From the NCBI RefSeq assembly GCF_030285365.1, contig NZ_JASVDS010000006.1, positions 62,001 to 126,000 of the forward strand: a stretch of DNA of 64,000 bases. The letters are read 5' to 3'. Origin of the DNA: Roseateles subflavus. GTDB lineage: Bacteria; Pseudomonadota; Gammaproteobacteria; Burkholderiales; Burkholderiaceae_C. This document shows, in pieces, positions 1 to 10,347 of this stretch. Within the stretch, counting starts at the first letter, position 1; each line of letters begins with the position of its first letter. A program made the position numbers and the translations under genes. Under the pieces are notes generated by a model, which searched no databases, was not told the origin of the DNA, and saw nothing but the letters and a program-made list of their open reading frames with translations.

Positions 1-700
1 ACTCGATCTGCGCCACTTCCGGCAGCTGGAACTTGGCGACGTTGGCCGGATCCTTGAAGTAGGCCTCGACCTCGGCATCCGTCGGCTTGACCTGGGCGGC
101 GAACTCCGCCGGGCTCACGGTCAGCAGGCGCACTTCACGGCGCTGGAAGAAGGCATCGAAGGCCTGGGCGGACAGCGTGGAGCCGGCGATGGCCGAACCC
201 GACACGCCGCGCAGCACCTGCTCCTGCGCCATCCCCTCGCGCAGGCGGCGCTCGAACATCTGCGGGCTCATGCCCTGGCTGGCCAGCAGCGCGGCATTGA
301 GCGAGCCATCCGGCTGACGGACCGCCGCGAACTGCGGGTCCGTGAGGAAGACGTGCTTGACCTGATCGTCGGACACCAGCCAGTGCTGGCGCTGCACGGC
401 CGCCTGCAGCACGCGCTCACGCACGAGGGCGTCGAGCGACTGCTGGCGCGCCTCGGGCGAGTCCAGCAGCTTGGGATCCAGGTTGGGCATCTGCTGGCGC
501 AGACGCTCCGACTGCTGGCGGTGGGCGTTGTCCCACTCGGCCTGCGTGATCTTCTGGCCGTCAATCTGGGCGACCGCGGCATTGCCGCCACCCATGAAGT
601 TGCTGTAGCCGTTGACACCCAGCGCCACAAAGGACGGCAGGATCAGGACCAGCAGGATCAGCTGGAACAGACGGTTGTGCTTGCGAACGAAATCAAACAT
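1..700 (-). CDS. ppiD: Peptidyl-prolyl isomerase PpiD, 5' part (runs off window start)
   Basis: Only the first 233 residues are inside the window. The protein begins MFDFVRKHNRLFQLILLVLI, with one inner-membrane anchor at about residues 11-32, followed by a periplasmic SurA-type N-terminal chaperone region (GQKITQAEWDNAHRQQSERL). This is the architecture of PpiD, the membrane-anchored periplasmic foldase that helps newly exported outer-membrane proteins. The parvulin domain would lie beyond the window edge. The ATG at 700 is preceded by a GAGG ribosome-binding sequence. The order hupB, tRNA-Val, ppiD is usual in Burkholderiales and supports the call. Confidence 0.9.
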   Translation of the reverse strand, partial: MFDFVRKHNRLFQLILLVLILPSFVALGVNGYSNFMGGGNAAVAQIDGQKITQAEWDNAHRQQSERLRQQMPNLDPKLLDSPEARQQSLDALVRERVLQAAVQRQHWLVSDDQVKHVFLTDPQFAAVRQPDGSLNAALLASQGMSPQMFERRLREGMAQEQVLRGVSGSAIAGSTLSAQAFDAFFQRREVRLLTVSPAEFAAQVKPTDAEVEAYFKDPANVAKFQLPEVAQIE

Positions 701-780
701 TCAAAACCTCGGAAGGGCCGAAGACGGACACCCCGTACTGGCGGATCACAAGGCCTGTCTCAGGCCACATCAATTGCGAC

Positions 781-804
781 AAAGGCGAACCGGAGTTCGC
801 CTTT
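781..804 (-). terminator. Hairpin downstream of tRNA-Val
   Basis: A perfect 10 bp stem (AAAGGCGAAC / GTTCGCCTTT) closes a 4-base loop. It lies about 75 bases past the tRNA 3' end on the minus strand and upstream of ppiD. Only a short T run follows, so it is a probable rather than certain intrinsic terminator of the tRNA transcript. Confidence 0.6.
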
Positions 805-877
805 GCTGCGTGGAATTCTACCCGCACCCCGCCCGAGCCCCGGAGACTGGCCGGAGCCTGGTCACGCGACGCGGAGG

Positions 878-953
878 TGGTGGGTGCTAACGGGCTCGAA
901 CCGCTGACATCTTCCGTGTAAGGGAAGCGCTCTACCAACTGAGCTAAGCACCC
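878..953 (-). tRNA. tRNA-Val (anticodon TAC)
   Basis: The 76-base cloverleaf reads from 953 down to 878. The acceptor stem GGGTGCT pairs with AGCACCC. The D arm contains AGCTCAGTTGGTAGAGC, the anticodon stem CTTCC/GGAAG encloses CTTACAC (anticodon TAC), and the T arm contains GGTTCGAGCC. The CCA end is encoded at 878-880. It decodes valine GUA/GUG codons. It sits between hupB and ppiD, all on the minus strand. Confidence 0.97.
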
Positions 954-965
954 GAAAACCGGGAT

Positions 966-1238
966 TCAGTTCACCGCGTCCTTGAGCGCCTTGCCGGGAC
1001 GGAACTTGGGCACCTTGGCGGACTTGATCTTGATCGTGTCACCGGTGCGGGGATTGCGTCCACTGCGGGCGGCGCGCTTGGTCACGCTGAAGGTGCCGAA
1101 GCCTACCAGAGAAACCGTGCCGTTTTTCTTGAGCGTGGTCTTCACGCCGCCGATGACGGCCTCCAGCGCGCGAGCGGCGGCGGCCTTGGAGATGTCGGCC
1201 TGCTTGGCGATGTGCTCGATCAATTCAGACTTGTTCAC
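966..1238 (-). CDS. hupB: DNA-binding protein HU-beta
   Basis: This is a 90-residue nucleoid protein starting [20 protein letters not shown] and ending in the HU signature [20 protein letters not shown] and [14 protein letters not shown] binds and bends DNA as a dimer. The start chosen is a GTG at 1238 with a GAGGGG ribosome-binding sequence nine bases upstream. This gives exactly the family length, whereas an in-frame upstream ATG would add 13 residues not seen in HU. The beta-type assignment rests on position next to ppiD. Confidence 0.95.
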   Translation of the reverse strand: MNKSELIEHIAKQADISKAAAARALEAVIGGVKTTLKKNGTVSLVGFGTFSVTKRAARSGRNPRTGDTIKIKSAKVPKFRPGKALKDAVN

Positions 1239-1425
1239 GAACCTACCCCTCAACAACTTGCCTGGACGCGCAGGCACTCGGAATGGATGCCCTGACCTCG
1301 GGAGGCGAGCGCCGCACCTGCGTCAAGCGCCCCTCGGGGAAGCGGATTCTAGACCGAATCACCCCACGCGCCGGCCGGGTACAAGCCCGGATGTCACCGC
1401 CTCCGGCGCCCCGGCGGCCGCGCGT

Positions 1426-1992
1426 TCAGCGGGCCTTGGCCCGGATTTCCGGGACGGCCTTCTGCAGGTAGTAGACCATCGACCAGATGGTCAGCACCAC
1501 GGCGGCCAGGATGAGCCAGGTGCCCCAGGTGCGCGTGGGAATCAGGCCGAAGAGCTGGCCGTCATAGAGCAGGAAGGGAATCGCCACCATCTGCACGGTG
1601 GTCTTGAGCTTGCCCACCATGTGCACCGCCACGCTGCGGGAGGCGCCGATCTGCGCCATCCATTCGCGCAGCGCCGAGATCGCGATCTCCCGGCCGATGA
1701 TGACGAGCGCCACCAGCGCGTTCACCCGCCCGAGCTCCAGGAGGATCAGCAGCGCCGCGCACACGAGGAACTTGTCCGCCACCGGATCCAGGAAGGCGCC
1801 GAAGGAGGACGTCTGGTTGAGCTTGCGCGCCAGGTAGCCGTCGAGCCAGTCCGTCAGGGCCACCAGCACGAACAGCGAAGTCGCGAACAGGTTCTGGTGC
1901 CCCGGTGCGATGTCCACGTAGAACACGCCGACGATCAGCGGGATCGCCACGATGCGAGCCCAGGTCAGCAAGGTTGGCAGGGTCAGGAACAT
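1426..1992 (-). CDS. pgsA: CDP-diacylglycerol--glycerol-3-phosphate 3-phosphatidyltransferase
   Basis: This 188-residue membrane enzyme makes phosphatidylglycerol-phosphate, the first committed step to phosphatidylglycerol and cardiolipin. It carries the CDP-alcohol phosphotransferase motif DGYLARKLNQTSSFGAFLDP with the spaced aspartates, beginning DWLDG at about residue 50, plus several hydrophobic helices. The start MFLTLPTLLTWARIVAIPLI matches the family. A longer upstream start would add nine unrelated residues. It lies 63 bases downstream of the lipoprotein gene and may share a transcript with uvrC, an order common in proteobacteria. Confidence 0.95.
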   Translation of the reverse strand: MFLTLPTLLTWARIVAIPLIVGVFYVDIAPGHQNLFATSLFVLVALTDWLDGYLARKLNQTSSFGAFLDPVADKFLVCAALLILLELGRVNALVALVIIGREIAISALREWMAQIGASRSVAVHMVGKLKTTVQMVAIPFLLYDGQLFGLIPTRTWGTWLILAAVVLTIWSMVYYLQKAVPEIRAKAR

Positions 1993-2055
1993 GGGCGCAT
2001 TGTGCCCGACGCGGAACAACCTTCCGGGGAGTGCGTTGTTGTCGCGCCGCTGCGC

Positions 2056-2628
2056 TCATTCATCGAGCGTGCGGGGCTTGAATCGTCGCTGGTCGTTGAA
2101 CAGAAAGGTCTCGCTGAAGACCCAGGGACGAGGCAGCCCCGACACGTTGCCGAAGGGGGCGGCGCGATGCACGGCATCGATGGCCAGCTGAACGGTGTCG
2201 AGCGCCTGGCCCGGGCGGCGGAGCACCTTGACGTGGCGCACGTGGCCGTCCGCCGTCAGCTCGACCTCCAGCACGGGAATGGCCAGCAGCACCTCCGGCA
2301 CCGTGCCCATGTAGGTGCGATCCGGGTTGGCCGCCACGAGGCGCTGTGCCGCCTGGCGCCGCAGTTCCGCGTGGCTGCGCGGTTTCTTGGGCGGCCCCAG
2401 CGTCTGAGGCGTCGCGGCCGGTGCCTTGCCGGAGGGGGATGGCGTCGCGCCGGTAGCGCGCCCTGGCGCCGGCGAGGCCGTCGATGGCGGCGTGGATGCG
2501 CCCGGCGCCGCGCCACCGGACGTCGGCGAGTTGCTGCAGCCCGCCAGGGCCAGCATCAGCACCCACCCGCCGGACAGCACACAGCGCCAGGGCCGGCGTG
2601 CCGGCGAGCCCGATTCAATGCAGGACAC
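2056..2628 (-). CDS. Putative lipoprotein with TonB-like C-terminal domain
   Basis: This is a 190-residue protein with a lipoprotein signal: a basic n-region (RRPWR), a hydrophobic core and the lipobox LALAGC, so Cys31 should be lipidated. A Ser/Pro/Ala-rich linker follows (about 32-85). The C-terminal domain ([20 protein letters not shown] onward) resembles the TonB C-terminal fold used in cell-envelope proteins. The start is GTG at 2628, overlapping the end of uvrC by 14 bases, which suggests translational coupling. The function is unknown, and the TonB resemblance is by pattern only. Confidence 0.7.
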   Translation of the reverse strand: MSCIESGSPARRPWRCVLSGGWVLMLALAGCSNSPTSGGAAPGASTPPSTASPAPGRATGATPSPSGKAPAATPQTLGPPKKPRSHAELRRQAAQRLVAANPDRTYMGTVPEVLLAIPVLEVELTADGHVRHVKVLRRPGQALDTVQLAIDAVHRAAPFGNVSGLPRPWVFSETFLFNDQRRFKPRTLDE

Positions 2629-4711
2629 GATAGATCTCCTCTGCCAGTTCGCGCGAGATGCCCTTCACGGTGGCGATGTCCTCGATGCTGGCCGCCGCCA
2701 CGCCGCGCACGCCGCCGAAACGCTGCAGCAGCTGCGCCCGCTTCTTCGGCCCGACGCCCGGCACATCCTCCAGCCGCGAGCCGCCCGTGCGGACCGCCGC
2801 GCGCTTGGCCCGCATGCCGGTGATGGCGAAGCGGTGAGCTTCGTCGCGGATCTGCGCGACCAGCATCAACGCTGCCGAATCGCGCCCCAGGTAGACCTTC
2901 TCGCGACCATCGGCAAACACCAGCTCCTCGAGGCCGACCTTCCGCCCCTCGCCCTTCTCGACGCCGGCCAGCAGGCCGAGGTCCAGCCCGAGCTCTTCGA
3001 ACACCTCTCGCGCCATCGAGATCTGCCCCTTGCCGCCGTCGACCAGCACCAGATCCGGCATGCGGCCCGTGCCCAGCTGAACGGCCTCGGCGAGTTTGGC
3101 GTAGCGGCGTGTGAGCACCTGGCGCATCGCGGCGTAGTCGTCGCCGCCGGTGATGCCCTCGATGTTGTAGCGGCGGTATTCGCTGCTGACCATCTGGTGC
3201 CCCTGGAAGACGACGCAGGAGGCCTGCGTGGCCTCGCCCGCCGTGTGGCTGATGTCGAAGCATTCCACGCGGAAGGCGGCGAGGTCGACGACGTTGAGAT
3301 CCAGTGCCTCCACGAGCGCCCGTGTCCGCGCCTGCTGCGAACCCTCCTCGGAAAGCAGACGCGCCAGAGCGAGCTCGGCGCCCTTGATGCACATGTCCTG
3401 CCAGATCCGGCGCTGCCCGCGCGGCTGGGCCTGCACGGTGACCTTGCTGCCGGATTGCGCGCTGAGTGCGGCCGCAAGCCCGACATCCACTTCGTCGCTG
3501 ACCACGATCAGCGAGGGCACTGCCGCGTCGAGGTAGTGCTGCGCCATGAAGGCCTCCAGCACCTGGCGTTCGGGCGTGGGTCGCGCCTCGGCCTGCGCGA
3601 TCTCGTCGTCCTCGAGGTACAGCTGGGTCCCCTCCTCCACGTGCTTGGGGAAGAAGGCGCGATCCCCGAGATGCCGGCCACCGCGGACCATCGCCATGTT
3701 GACGCAGGCCCGGCCGCCCTGGACCTTGACGGCCAGCACGTCGACGTCGCGGTCGCGGCCCGTGGCGCTGCTCTCGTCAACGGCCTGCTGCTGCAGCACG
3801 CGCGACAGCGCCGTGATCTGGTTGCGCACCTCGGCCGCCTGCTCGTACTGCAGCGCCTCGGCATGCGCCATCATCTGGGACTGCAGGCCCTGCAGGACTT
3901 CATCCGTCTCGCCCAGCAGGAATCGCTCGGCATTGCGCACATCGCGCGCATAGGGCTCGCCCTGCCCCTCCGGCACGCAGGGGCCGGAACAGCGCCGGAT
4001 CTGGAACAGCAGACAGGGCCGGCTGCGGTTGTTGAAGACGCTGTCCTCGCAGGTCCGCAGGCGGAAGACCTTCTGGATCAGCTGGATCGATTCCTTCACC
4101 GCCCAGGCGCTCGGATAGGGTCCGAAGTAGCGATGCCGCCGGTCGACCGCCCCTCGGTAGTAGCTCACCCGCGGGTAGGCATGGGCACTGAGGCGCAGGT
4201 AGGGGTAGCTCTTGTCGTCCCGGAAGAGGATGTTGAAGCGCGGATTGAGCGCCTTGATCAGGTTGTTCTCAAGCAGCAGAGCCTCGGCCTCGGTGCGTAC
4301 CACCGTGGTTTCGAGCCTTGCGATGCGAGCGACCATCAGGCCGATGCGCGTGCCGCCGTGGTTCTTCTGGAAGTAGCTGGAGACCCGCTTCTTCAGGTTC
4401 TTGGCCTTGCCGACATACAGCACCTGGTCCTGCGCATCAAAGTAGCGGTAGACACCCGGCAGGCCGGGCAGCGCGGCGACCTCCGCCAGCACGCGTTCAC
4501 GGACCTTCAGCGCCGCAGCCTCGACCTCGGCCACGCGCTGCGCCTCGGCCTGCTCCACGATCTCGCGCTCCTCAGCCCAGGCGGAGATCTGCGCCTCGCC
4601 CAGGGAAGCGGCGCCGGCGCCTGCCACGGCGTCCGGCGCGACATCCGCCGTCTGCGTCGCGCCTGACTTCACATCCTCGTCCACCTCGGGACCCGGCTTC
4701 TTCTTGCTCAT
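2615..4711 (-). CDS. uvrC: UvrABC system protein C (excinuclease subunit)
   Basis: UvrC makes both incisions in nucleotide excision repair. The domains seen in order are: GIY-YIG nuclease ([20 protein letters not shown] from about residue 81, then GKAKNLKKR), the Cys-containing region ([13 protein letters not shown]), a UVR motif ([15 protein letters not shown]), the RNase H-like endonuclease ([39 protein letters not shown]) and a C-terminal helix-hairpin-helix pair ([16 protein letters not shown]). The protein is 698 residues, including an Ala/Glu-rich N-terminal extension of about 60 residues compared with typical UvrC. It is divergent from earP with only 33 bases between the starts. Confidence 0.97.
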   Translation of the reverse strand: MSKKKPGPEVDEDVKSGATQTADVAPDAVAGAGAASLGEAQISAWAEEREIVEQAEAQRVAEVEAAALKVRERVLAEVAALPGLPGVYRYFDAQDQVLYVGKAKNLKKRVSSYFQKNHGGTRIGLMVARIARLETTVVRTEAEALLLENNLIKALNPRFNILFRDDKSYPYLRLSAHAYPRVSYYRGAVDRRHRYFGPYPSAWAVKESIQLIQKVFRLRTCEDSVFNNRSRPCLLFQIRRCSGPCVPEGQGEPYARDVRNAERFLLGETDEVLQGLQSQMMAHAEALQYEQAAEVRNQITALSRVLQQQAVDESSATGRDRDVDVLAVKVQGGRACVNMAMVRGGRHLGDRAFFPKHVEEGTQLYLEDDEIAQAEARPTPERQVLEAFMAQHYLDAAVPSLIVVSDEVDVGLAAALSAQSGSKVTVQAQPRGQRRIWQDMCIKGAELALARLLSEEGSQQARTRALVEALDLNVVDLAAFRVECFDISHTAGEATQASCVVFQGHQMVSSEYRRYNIEGITGGDDYAAMRQVLTRRYAKLAEAVQLGTGRMPDLVLVDGGKGQISMAREVFEELGLDLGLLAGVEKGEGRKVGLEELVFADGREKVYLGRDSAALMLVAQIRDEAHRFAITGMRAKRAAVRTGGSRLEDVPGVGPKKRAQLLQRFGGVRGVAAASIEDIATVKGISRELAEEIYRVLH

Positions 4712-4744
4712 GGCCGCGATTGTGCCGCCACCGATAATGCCCCG

Positions 4745-5836
4745 ATGAGCTCGCGAGACTGGGACGTGTTCTGCCGCGTCATCGACAACTACGGCGATGC
4801 CGGCGTCTGCTGGCGTCTGTGCAAGGACCTGGCAAGCCGCGGCCACCGCGTGCGACTGTGGATCGACGACGCAGCCCCGCTGCAGTGGATGGGGCCGGCG
4901 CGCGCCTTCGAGGCCATCGAGGTGCACGCCTGGGACCGCGCCGACGCCGACTTCGTGGCGCGGCCGGCGGGCGTCGTGATCGAAGCCTTCGGCTGCGAAC
5001 TGCCGGACGCCGTGAAGGCACGGATGGCGGCACTGCACCCCGCACCGCAGTGGATCAACCTGGAATACCTCAGTGCCGAAGACTACGTGGAGCGCAGCCA
5101 CGGCCTGCGCTCGCCGCAATGGCAGGGGCCGGCCGCCGGCCTGGAGAAGTTCTTCTTCTACCCGGGCTTCACCCGGAGGACGGGCGGCCTGCTGCGCGAG
5201 CCCGGGCTGATCGAGGCCCTGGATGCCGCCGCCGCGCCGGCCTCCGCCACCGCCTGGCTCCAGCGCCAGGGCATCGAGCGACAAGCGGGAGAACGCCTGG
5301 TCAGCCTGTTCTGCTACGAGAACTCCGCCCTGCCGGCGCTGCTCGACGGGCTGGCACCGGCGCTGATCCTGGCCTGTCCCGGGCCGGGCAGCCGGATGCT
5401 GCGTGCATTGCAAGACCGCGGCACCCTGCCCGCAGGCCTGCGGGTCCATCACCTGCCTTTCCTTGCGCAGGACGACTTCGACCAGATGCTCTGCGCCTGC
5501 GACCTGAATCTCGTCCGGGGTGAAGACTCCTTCGTGCGGGCCCAGTGGGCCGGCCGGCCCTTTGTCTGGCACATCTACCCGCAAGACGACGGTGCGCACG
5601 AGGCCAAGCTGGAGGCCTTCATGGCGCTGGCATTTGCCGACATGCCCGGCTCGGTGCGGCAGGAATGGCAGGTGCTGTGGCGCACCTGGAACGGCCTGCA
5701 TCCGCACAGCCCGGCCCCACGCCCCCTCACGGTGCCCTCCCCGCAGGCCGCCGAACCCGCCTTTCGCCAGTGGCGTGCCACGCTGCGGGCGCAGCCCGAT
5801 CTCGTGACGCAGTTACTGGGCTTTCTGGCACGCTGA
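4745..5836 (+). CDS. earP: EF-P arginine rhamnosyltransferase EarP
   Basis: This 363-residue protein begins [20 protein letters not shown], the hallmark N-terminus of EarP, an inverting GT-B enzyme. It transfers rhamnose from dTDP-L-rhamnose to Arg32 of elongation factor P. The conserved nucleotide-sugar-binding stretch [20 protein letters not shown] is present near residue 260. It lies directly upstream of efp, whose product has the target arginine. A GATAAT -10-like hexamer (4733-4738) sits only six bases before the ATG, so the transcript may be leaderless. Confidence 0.96.
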   Translation: MSSRDWDVFCRVIDNYGDAGVCWRLCKDLASRGHRVRLWIDDAAPLQWMGPARAFEAIEVHAWDRADADFVARPAGVVIEAFGCELPDAVKARMAALHPAPQWINLEYLSAEDYVERSHGLRSPQWQGPAAGLEKFFFYPGFTRRTGGLLREPGLIEALDAAAAPASATAWLQRQGIERQAGERLVSLFCYENSALPALLDGLAPALILACPGPGSRMLRALQDRGTLPAGLRVHHLPFLAQDDFDQMLCACDLNLVRGEDSFVRAQWAGRPFVWHIYPQDDGAHEAKLEAFMALAFADMPGSVRQEWQVLWRTWNGLHPHSPAPRPLTVPSPQAAEPAFRQWRATLRAQPDLVTQLLGFLAR

Positions 5837-6040
5837 CGCCGCCGCTTTCGGCCATGTGCGCCACTTGCGGCTAGAATAGGGAGCTTTGCCGCGTCGACCC
5901 CTGCCTTCAGCTCTGTCATTTTGGCTTTGTCTTTAGTCCCGGGTGCGCGAGCTGCGATACAGCGCAAGGCCCTTCGTGGCCGCAGCGGCTGCATCGCCCC
6001 GAGTCAACGCTCCCCATCAAGACATCAGCAAGACATCACC

Positions 6041-6595
6041 ATGAAACTCGCACAGGAAATCCGCGCCGGCAACGTGATCATGCAGGGCAAGGACCCGATG
6101 GTCGTTCTGAAGACCGAATACAGCCGTGGTGGCCGCGGCGCCGCCACCGTGCGCATGAAGATGAAGAACCTGCTGAATGGCGCAGGTGCCGAAGTCGTCT
6201 TCAAGGCCGACGACAAGATGGACCAGATCATTCTGGACAAGAAGGAATGCACCTACACGTACTTCGCCGACCCGATGTACGTGTTCATGGACACCGAGTA
6301 CAACCAGTTCGAGGTGGAAGCCGAGAACATGGGCGACTCCCTGAACTACCTCGACGACAACATGGGCGTCGAAGTGGTGTTCTATGACGGCAAGGCCATC
6401 TCCGTCGAACTGCCGACCACCGTCGTGCGCGAAATCGAGACCGAACCCGCCGTCAAGGGCGACACCTCCGGCAAGGTCATGAAGCCCGCCCGCGTGAAGG
6501 GCACCGGCTTCGAGATCCCCGTGCCCCTGTTCGTGGAAAACGGCGACAAGATCGAAATCGACACCCGCACCAACGAATACCGCAAGCGCGTCTGA
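6041..6595 (+). CDS. efp: Translation elongation factor P (Arg32 type)
   Basis: This 184-residue EF-P ([20 protein letters not shown]...) rescues ribosomes stalled on polyproline. The tip loop reads [17 protein letters not shown] and places an arginine at position 32, where other lineages carry lysine. This is the form rhamnosylated by EarP, encoded just upstream. The ATG at 6041 gives the standard family length. A TAGAAT hexamer at 5872-5877 in the 204-base gap could be its own -10 element, but no good -35 is visible. A strong terminator follows. Confidence 0.97.
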   Translation: MKLAQEIRAGNVIMQGKDPMVVLKTEYSRGGRGAATVRMKMKNLLNGAGAEVVFKADDKMDQIILDKKECTYTYFADPMYVFMDTEYNQFEVEAENMGDSLNYLDDNMGVEVVFYDGKAISVELPTTVVREIETEPAVKGDTSGKVMKPARVKGTGFEIPVPLFVENGDKIEIDTRTNEYRKRV

Positions 6596-6618
6596 GCTCC
6601 GGCCAGCCGCTTACTGCA

Positions 6619-6646
6619 AAAAGGCGCCTTCGGGCGCCTTTTCTTT
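6619..6646 (+). terminator. Intrinsic terminator of efp
   Basis: The stem AAAAGGCGCC / GGCGCCTTTT closes a TTCG tetraloop and runs into a T-rich tail, 24 bases after the efp stop codon. Confidence 0.92.
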
Positions 6647-6696
6647 TGCCCGACTCCCTGATCGCCTCCCCACCCGGAACCCGGCCTGCACAGACG

Positions 6697-6722
6697 AAAA
6701 AAATCCCCGCCGAGGCGGGGAT
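6697..6722 (-). terminator. Intrinsic terminator of the OmpA-domain gene
   Basis: Read on the minus strand, the stem ATCCCCGCC / GGCGGGGAT is followed by seven T residues, 37 bases after the stop codon. It faces the efp terminator, so the two convergent units are separately terminated. Confidence 0.92.
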
Positions 6723-6758
6723 TCTGTTCAGGCGCCAGCCACCAGGCCGGCAGTCTGA

Positions 6759-7412
6759 TTACTTCTTGGCGCGGGTACCGACCACTTCGATTTCCACGCG
6801 ACGGTTCTTGGCGCGGCCTTCGGTGGTCTTGTTGTCGGCCACGGGCTGCTTCTCGCCCTTGCCTTCGGTGTAGACGCGGTTCTTCTCGATGCCCTTGCCG
6901 ACCAGATAGGCCTTCACGGCTTCAGCGCGACGCACCGACAGCTTCTGGTTGTACTCGTCGGAACCGACGCTGTCGGTGTGGCCGACGGCGACGATGACTT
7001 CCAGGTTGATGCCGGAGGTCTTGGACACCAGGTCGTCCAGCTTGGCCTTGCCTTCGGGCTTCAGCACAGCCTTGTCGAAGTCGAACAGGGCGTCAGCGGC
7101 GAAGGTGACCTTCTCGCTTTGCACGACCGGGGCAACGACCGGTGCGGGCGGGGTGGCCGGCGCGACGACGGGAGCGGGAGCGACGGGCTTCGGCTCTTCA
7201 GCCTTCTTGACTTCCGGCTTCAGCGCGCCATCGCAATCCTTGGCAGCAGTGGCGGGCGTCCAGAAGTTGTTGCGCCAGCAGTATTCGTTGCTGCCGTTCT
7301 TCCACACGGTGCCGTCGGTCGAGCGCCAGTTGTCAACGTTCTGGGCGAAGGCGCCAGACGACAGGACAGCAGCCACTGCGAAGAGCGACGCCACACGGTT
7401 CAATTTCTTCAT
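6759..7412 (-). CDS. OmpA-family peptidoglycan-binding outer-membrane protein
   Basis: This is a 217-residue protein with a signal peptide (MKKLNRVASLFAVAAVLSSG, cleavage after AFA). A short N-terminal region holds two cysteines (NEYCWRN, KDCDGAL), followed by a Pro/Ala/Val linker. The C-terminal OmpA domain has TFAADALFDFDKAVLKPEGK and the peptidoglycan-binding stretch VGHTDSVGSDEYNQKLSVRR. No beta-barrel sequence is present, so it probably tethers peptidoglycan rather than forming a pore. The ATG at 7412 has a GAGAGGA ribosome-binding site. In related bacteria a similar protein sits divergently next to gyrA. Confidence 0.9.
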   Translation of the reverse strand: MKKLNRVASLFAVAAVLSSGAFAQNVDNWRSTDGTVWKNGSNEYCWRNNFWTPATAAKDCDGALKPEVKKAEEPKPVAPAPVVAPATPPAPVVAPVVQSEKVTFAADALFDFDKAVLKPEGKAKLDDLVSKTSGINLEVIVAVGHTDSVGSDEYNQKLSVRRAEAVKAYLVGKGIEKNRVYTEGKGEKQPVADNKTTEGRAKNRRVEIEVVGTRAKK

Positions 7413-7680
7413 GTTTATCCTCTCAAGGAAAGACGCAGTTGCCCTGCGAAATGTCCGGAACTTTGAAATGCCAAGCAGATTCCACCAGGCCAATGCCAAG
7501 GGTTTCCACTAGGGACTCAGCAATTGTGCCATAGCGCCCAGGGCCTCTCGCATTCTGCTGCCTACCTGCTGAAAGCCATGGATCCATGTTGTGCAAGAGC
7601 GACATGCCAGCCGACATAGAATCAACGCTTCCCGTCCGACCCAGATTCGGCGCCGGTTCGCTCCGTGCGCCGCAACGCGC

Positions 7681-10347
7681 ATGACTCAGTTCGCCAAGGA
7701 AACCCTGCCCATCAGCCTCGAAGAGGAGATGCGGCGCTCATACCTCGACTACGCCATGAGCGTGATCGTGGGGCGCGCCCTCCCCGATGCCCGGGATGGC
7801 TTGAAGCCCGTGCACCGGCGTGTGCTGTTCGCGATGAACGAGATGGGCAACACCTACAACGCCAAGTACCGCAAGAGTGCGCAGGCCGTGGGTGAGACGA
7901 TGGGTAAATACCACCCGCACGGTGACTCCGCCATCTACGACACCATCGTCCGGATGGCCCAGCCTTTCAGCCTGCGACACATGCTGATCGACGGTCAGGG
8001 CAACTTCGGCTCCATCGACGGCGACAACGCCGCGGCGATGCGATACACCGAAATCCGCCTGGACAAGATCGCCCATGAAATGCTGGCGGATATCGACAAG
8101 GAAACTGTCGATTTCGGCCCGAACTACGACGGCAGCCATAAAGAGCCGCTGGTACTGCCGACCCGCCTGCCGAATCTGCTGGTGAATGGTTCCGCGGGTA
8201 TTGCGGTGGGCATGGCGACGAATATCCCGCCGCACAACCTGAATGAGGTCGTCGACGCCTGCCTGCACGCGCTGAAGAATCCGGACTGCTCGATCGACGA
8301 GCTGATGGAGATCATCCCCGCGCCGGACTTCCCGACCGCCGGCATCATCTACGGCCTGTCCGGCGTGCGCGACGGCTACCGCACCGGCCGCGGCCGCGTC
8401 GTGATGCGCGCGAAGGTCCATTTCGAGGACATCGACAAGGGCAACCGCCAGGCGATCATCGTTGACGAGATCCCCTACCAGGTCAACAAGAAGTCCCTGC
8501 TGGAGCGCATCGCCGAGCTGGTCCACGAGAAGAAGATCGAGGGCATCAGCCACATCCAGGACGAGTCGGACAAGTCCGGCATGCGCGTGGTGATCGAGCT
8601 CAAGCGCGGCGAAGTGCCCGAGGTGGTGCTGAACAACCTGTACAAGCAGACGCAGCTGCAGGACACCTTCGGCATCAACATGGTCGCCCTGATCGACGGC
8701 CAGCCCAAGCTGTGCAACCTGAAGGACCTGGTGACGGTCTTCCTGGAGCACCGCCGCGAAGTGGTGACCCGCCGCACGGTGTTCGAGCTGCGCAAGGCGC
8801 GCGAGCGCGGCCACGTGCTGGAAGGCCTGGCCGTCGCGCTGGCCAACATCGACGAGTTCATCGAGACCATCAAGACCTCGCCGACGCCGCCCGTCGCCAA
8901 GGCCGCGCTGATGGCCAAGAGCTGGGATTCCTCGCTGGTGCGCGAGATGCTGTCCCGCGCCGAGAACGAGACCACCGGCGGCCGCAATGCCTACCGCCCC
9001 GAAGGCCTGCCGGCGCAGTACGGCATGCAGCCCGACGGCCTCTACCGCCTCTCCGACGACCAGGCCAGCGAAATCCTGCAGATGCGTCTGCAGCGCCTGA
9101 CCGGCCTCGAGCAGGACAAGATCGTCGGCGAGTACAAGGACGTGATGGCCCAGATCGCCGATCTGCTGCACATCCTGGCCACGCCCTCGCGCGTGACCAC
9201 CATCATCAGCGAGGAGCTGATCCAGCTGCGCCAGGAGTTCGGCCAGACCAAGCTGGGCGCCCGCCGCAGCGTGATCGAGCGCAACGCGCAGGAGCTGGGC
9301 ACCGAGGACCTCATCACCCCGACCGACATGGTCGTGACGCTGTCCCACACCGGATACATCAAGAGCCAGGCGCTGAGCGAGTACCGCGCCCAGCGCCGCG
9401 GCGGCCGCGGCAAGCAGGCCGCCGCCACGAAGGACGACGACTGGATCGACCAGCTCTTCATCGCCAACACGCACGACTGGATCCTGTGCTTCTCGAACCG
9501 CGGCCGCGTGTACTGGCTCAAGGTCTGGGAAGTGCCGCAGGGCTCGCGCAATTCGCGCGGCAAGCCCATCGTGAACATGTTCCCGCTGCAGCAGGACGAG
9601 AAGATCACCGTCGTGCTGCCGCTGACCGGCGAGTTCCGCACCTTCCCGGAAGATCACTTCATCTTCATGGCCACGGCCCTGGGCACGGTGAAGAAGACCT
9701 CGCTGAAGGACTTCAGCAATCCGCGCAAGGCCGGCATCATCGCCGTGGACCTCGATGACGGCGACTTCCTCATCGGCGCCGCGCTCACCGACGGCAAGCA
9801 CGATGTCATGCTGTTCAGCGACGGCGGCAAGGCCGTCCGCTTCGACGAGGACGACGTCCGTCCGATGGGTCGCCAGGCCCGCGGCGTGCGCGGCATGATG
9901 CTCGAGCCCGAGCAGCGCCTGATCGCGATGCTCGTGGCCGAGGACGAAAGCCAGAGCGTGCTGACCGCCACGGAGAACGGCTACGGCAAGCGCACCTCGA
10001 TCATCGAGTACACCCGCCATGGCCGCGGCACCAAGGGCATGATCGCCATCCAGCAGAGCGAGCGCAACGGCCGGGTGGTCGCGGCGACGCTGGTGCGTCC
10101 GGAAGACGAGATCATGCTGATCACCGACAAGGGCGTGCTGGTGCGCACCCGCGTCGCAGAGATCCGCGAGCTCGGCCGCGCCACCCAGGGTGTCACGCTG
10201 ATCGCGCTCGATGACGGCGCGAAGCTGTCGGGCCTGCAGCGCATCGTCGAGAACGATGCCAACGAGGCCAGCAATGAATCCGGCAGCGATGCCGCAGACG
10301 ACGGCAGCGCAGACGCGGCCGACGACCAGGACTCCACCAAGGAATGA
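7681..10347 (+). CDS. gyrA: DNA gyrase subunit A
   Basis: This 888-residue type II topoisomerase subunit cleaves and rejoins DNA to introduce negative supercoils together with GyrB. The catalytic tyrosine is Tyr122 ([10 protein letters not shown]). The quinolone-determining region reads [15 protein letters not shown] with Ser83 and Asp87, the drug-sensitive residues. The C-terminal wrapping domain has the GyrA box QRRGGRGK. The protein ends in an acidic, low-complexity tail rich in Asp, Ser and Ala (about the last 30 residues). The ATG at 7681 matches the family start [27 protein letters not shown] hexamer lies at 7617-7622 without an obvious -35. Confidence 0.98.
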   Translation: MTQFAKETLPISLEEEMRRSYLDYAMSVIVGRALPDARDGLKPVHRRVLFAMNEMGNTYNAKYRKSAQAVGETMGKYHPHGDSAIYDTIVRMAQPFSLRHMLIDGQGNFGSIDGDNAAAMRYTEIRLDKIAHEMLADIDKETVDFGPNYDGSHKEPLVLPTRLPNLLVNGSAGIAVGMATNIPPHNLNEVVDACLHALKNPDCSIDELMEIIPAPDFPTAGIIYGLSGVRDGYRTGRGRVVMRAKVHFEDIDKGNRQAIIVDEIPYQVNKKSLLERIAELVHEKKIEGISHIQDESDKSGMRVVIELKRGEVPEVVLNNLYKQTQLQDTFGINMVALIDGQPKLCNLKDLVTVFLEHRREVVTRRTVFELRKARERGHVLEGLAVALANIDEFIETIKTSPTPPVAKAALMAKSWDSSLVREMLSRAENETTGGRNAYRPEGLPAQYGMQPDGLYRLSDDQASEILQMRLQRLTGLEQDKIVGEYKDVMAQIADLLHILATPSRVTTIISEELIQLRQEFGQTKLGARRSVIERNAQELGTEDLITPTDMVVTLSHTGYIKSQALSEYRAQRRGGRGKQAAATKDDDWIDQLFIANTHDWILCFSNRGRVYWLKVWEVPQGSRNSRGKPIVNMFPLQQDEKITVVLPLTGEFRTFPEDHFIFMATALGTVKKTSLKDFSNPRKAGIIAVDLDDGDFLIGAALTDGKHDVMLFSDGGKAVRFDEDDVRPMGRQARGVRGMMLEPEQRLIAMLVAEDESQSVLTATENGYGKRTSIIEYTRHGRGTKGMIAIQQSERNGRVVAATLVRPEDEIMLITDKGVLVRTRVAEIRELGRATQGVTLIALDDGAKLSGLQRIVENDANEASNESGSDAADDGSADAADDQDSTKE

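Noticed and set aside
7413-7499. Longer N-terminus for the OmpA-domain protein from a TTG at 7499
   Set aside because: It would place 29 unrelated residues before a good signal peptide, while the ATG at 7412 has a clear ribosome-binding site.
7500-7680. Full sigma-70 promoter for gyrA
   Set aside because: A TAGAAT hexamer is visible, but the nearest TTGTGC is 22 bases upstream of it, outside usual spacing.
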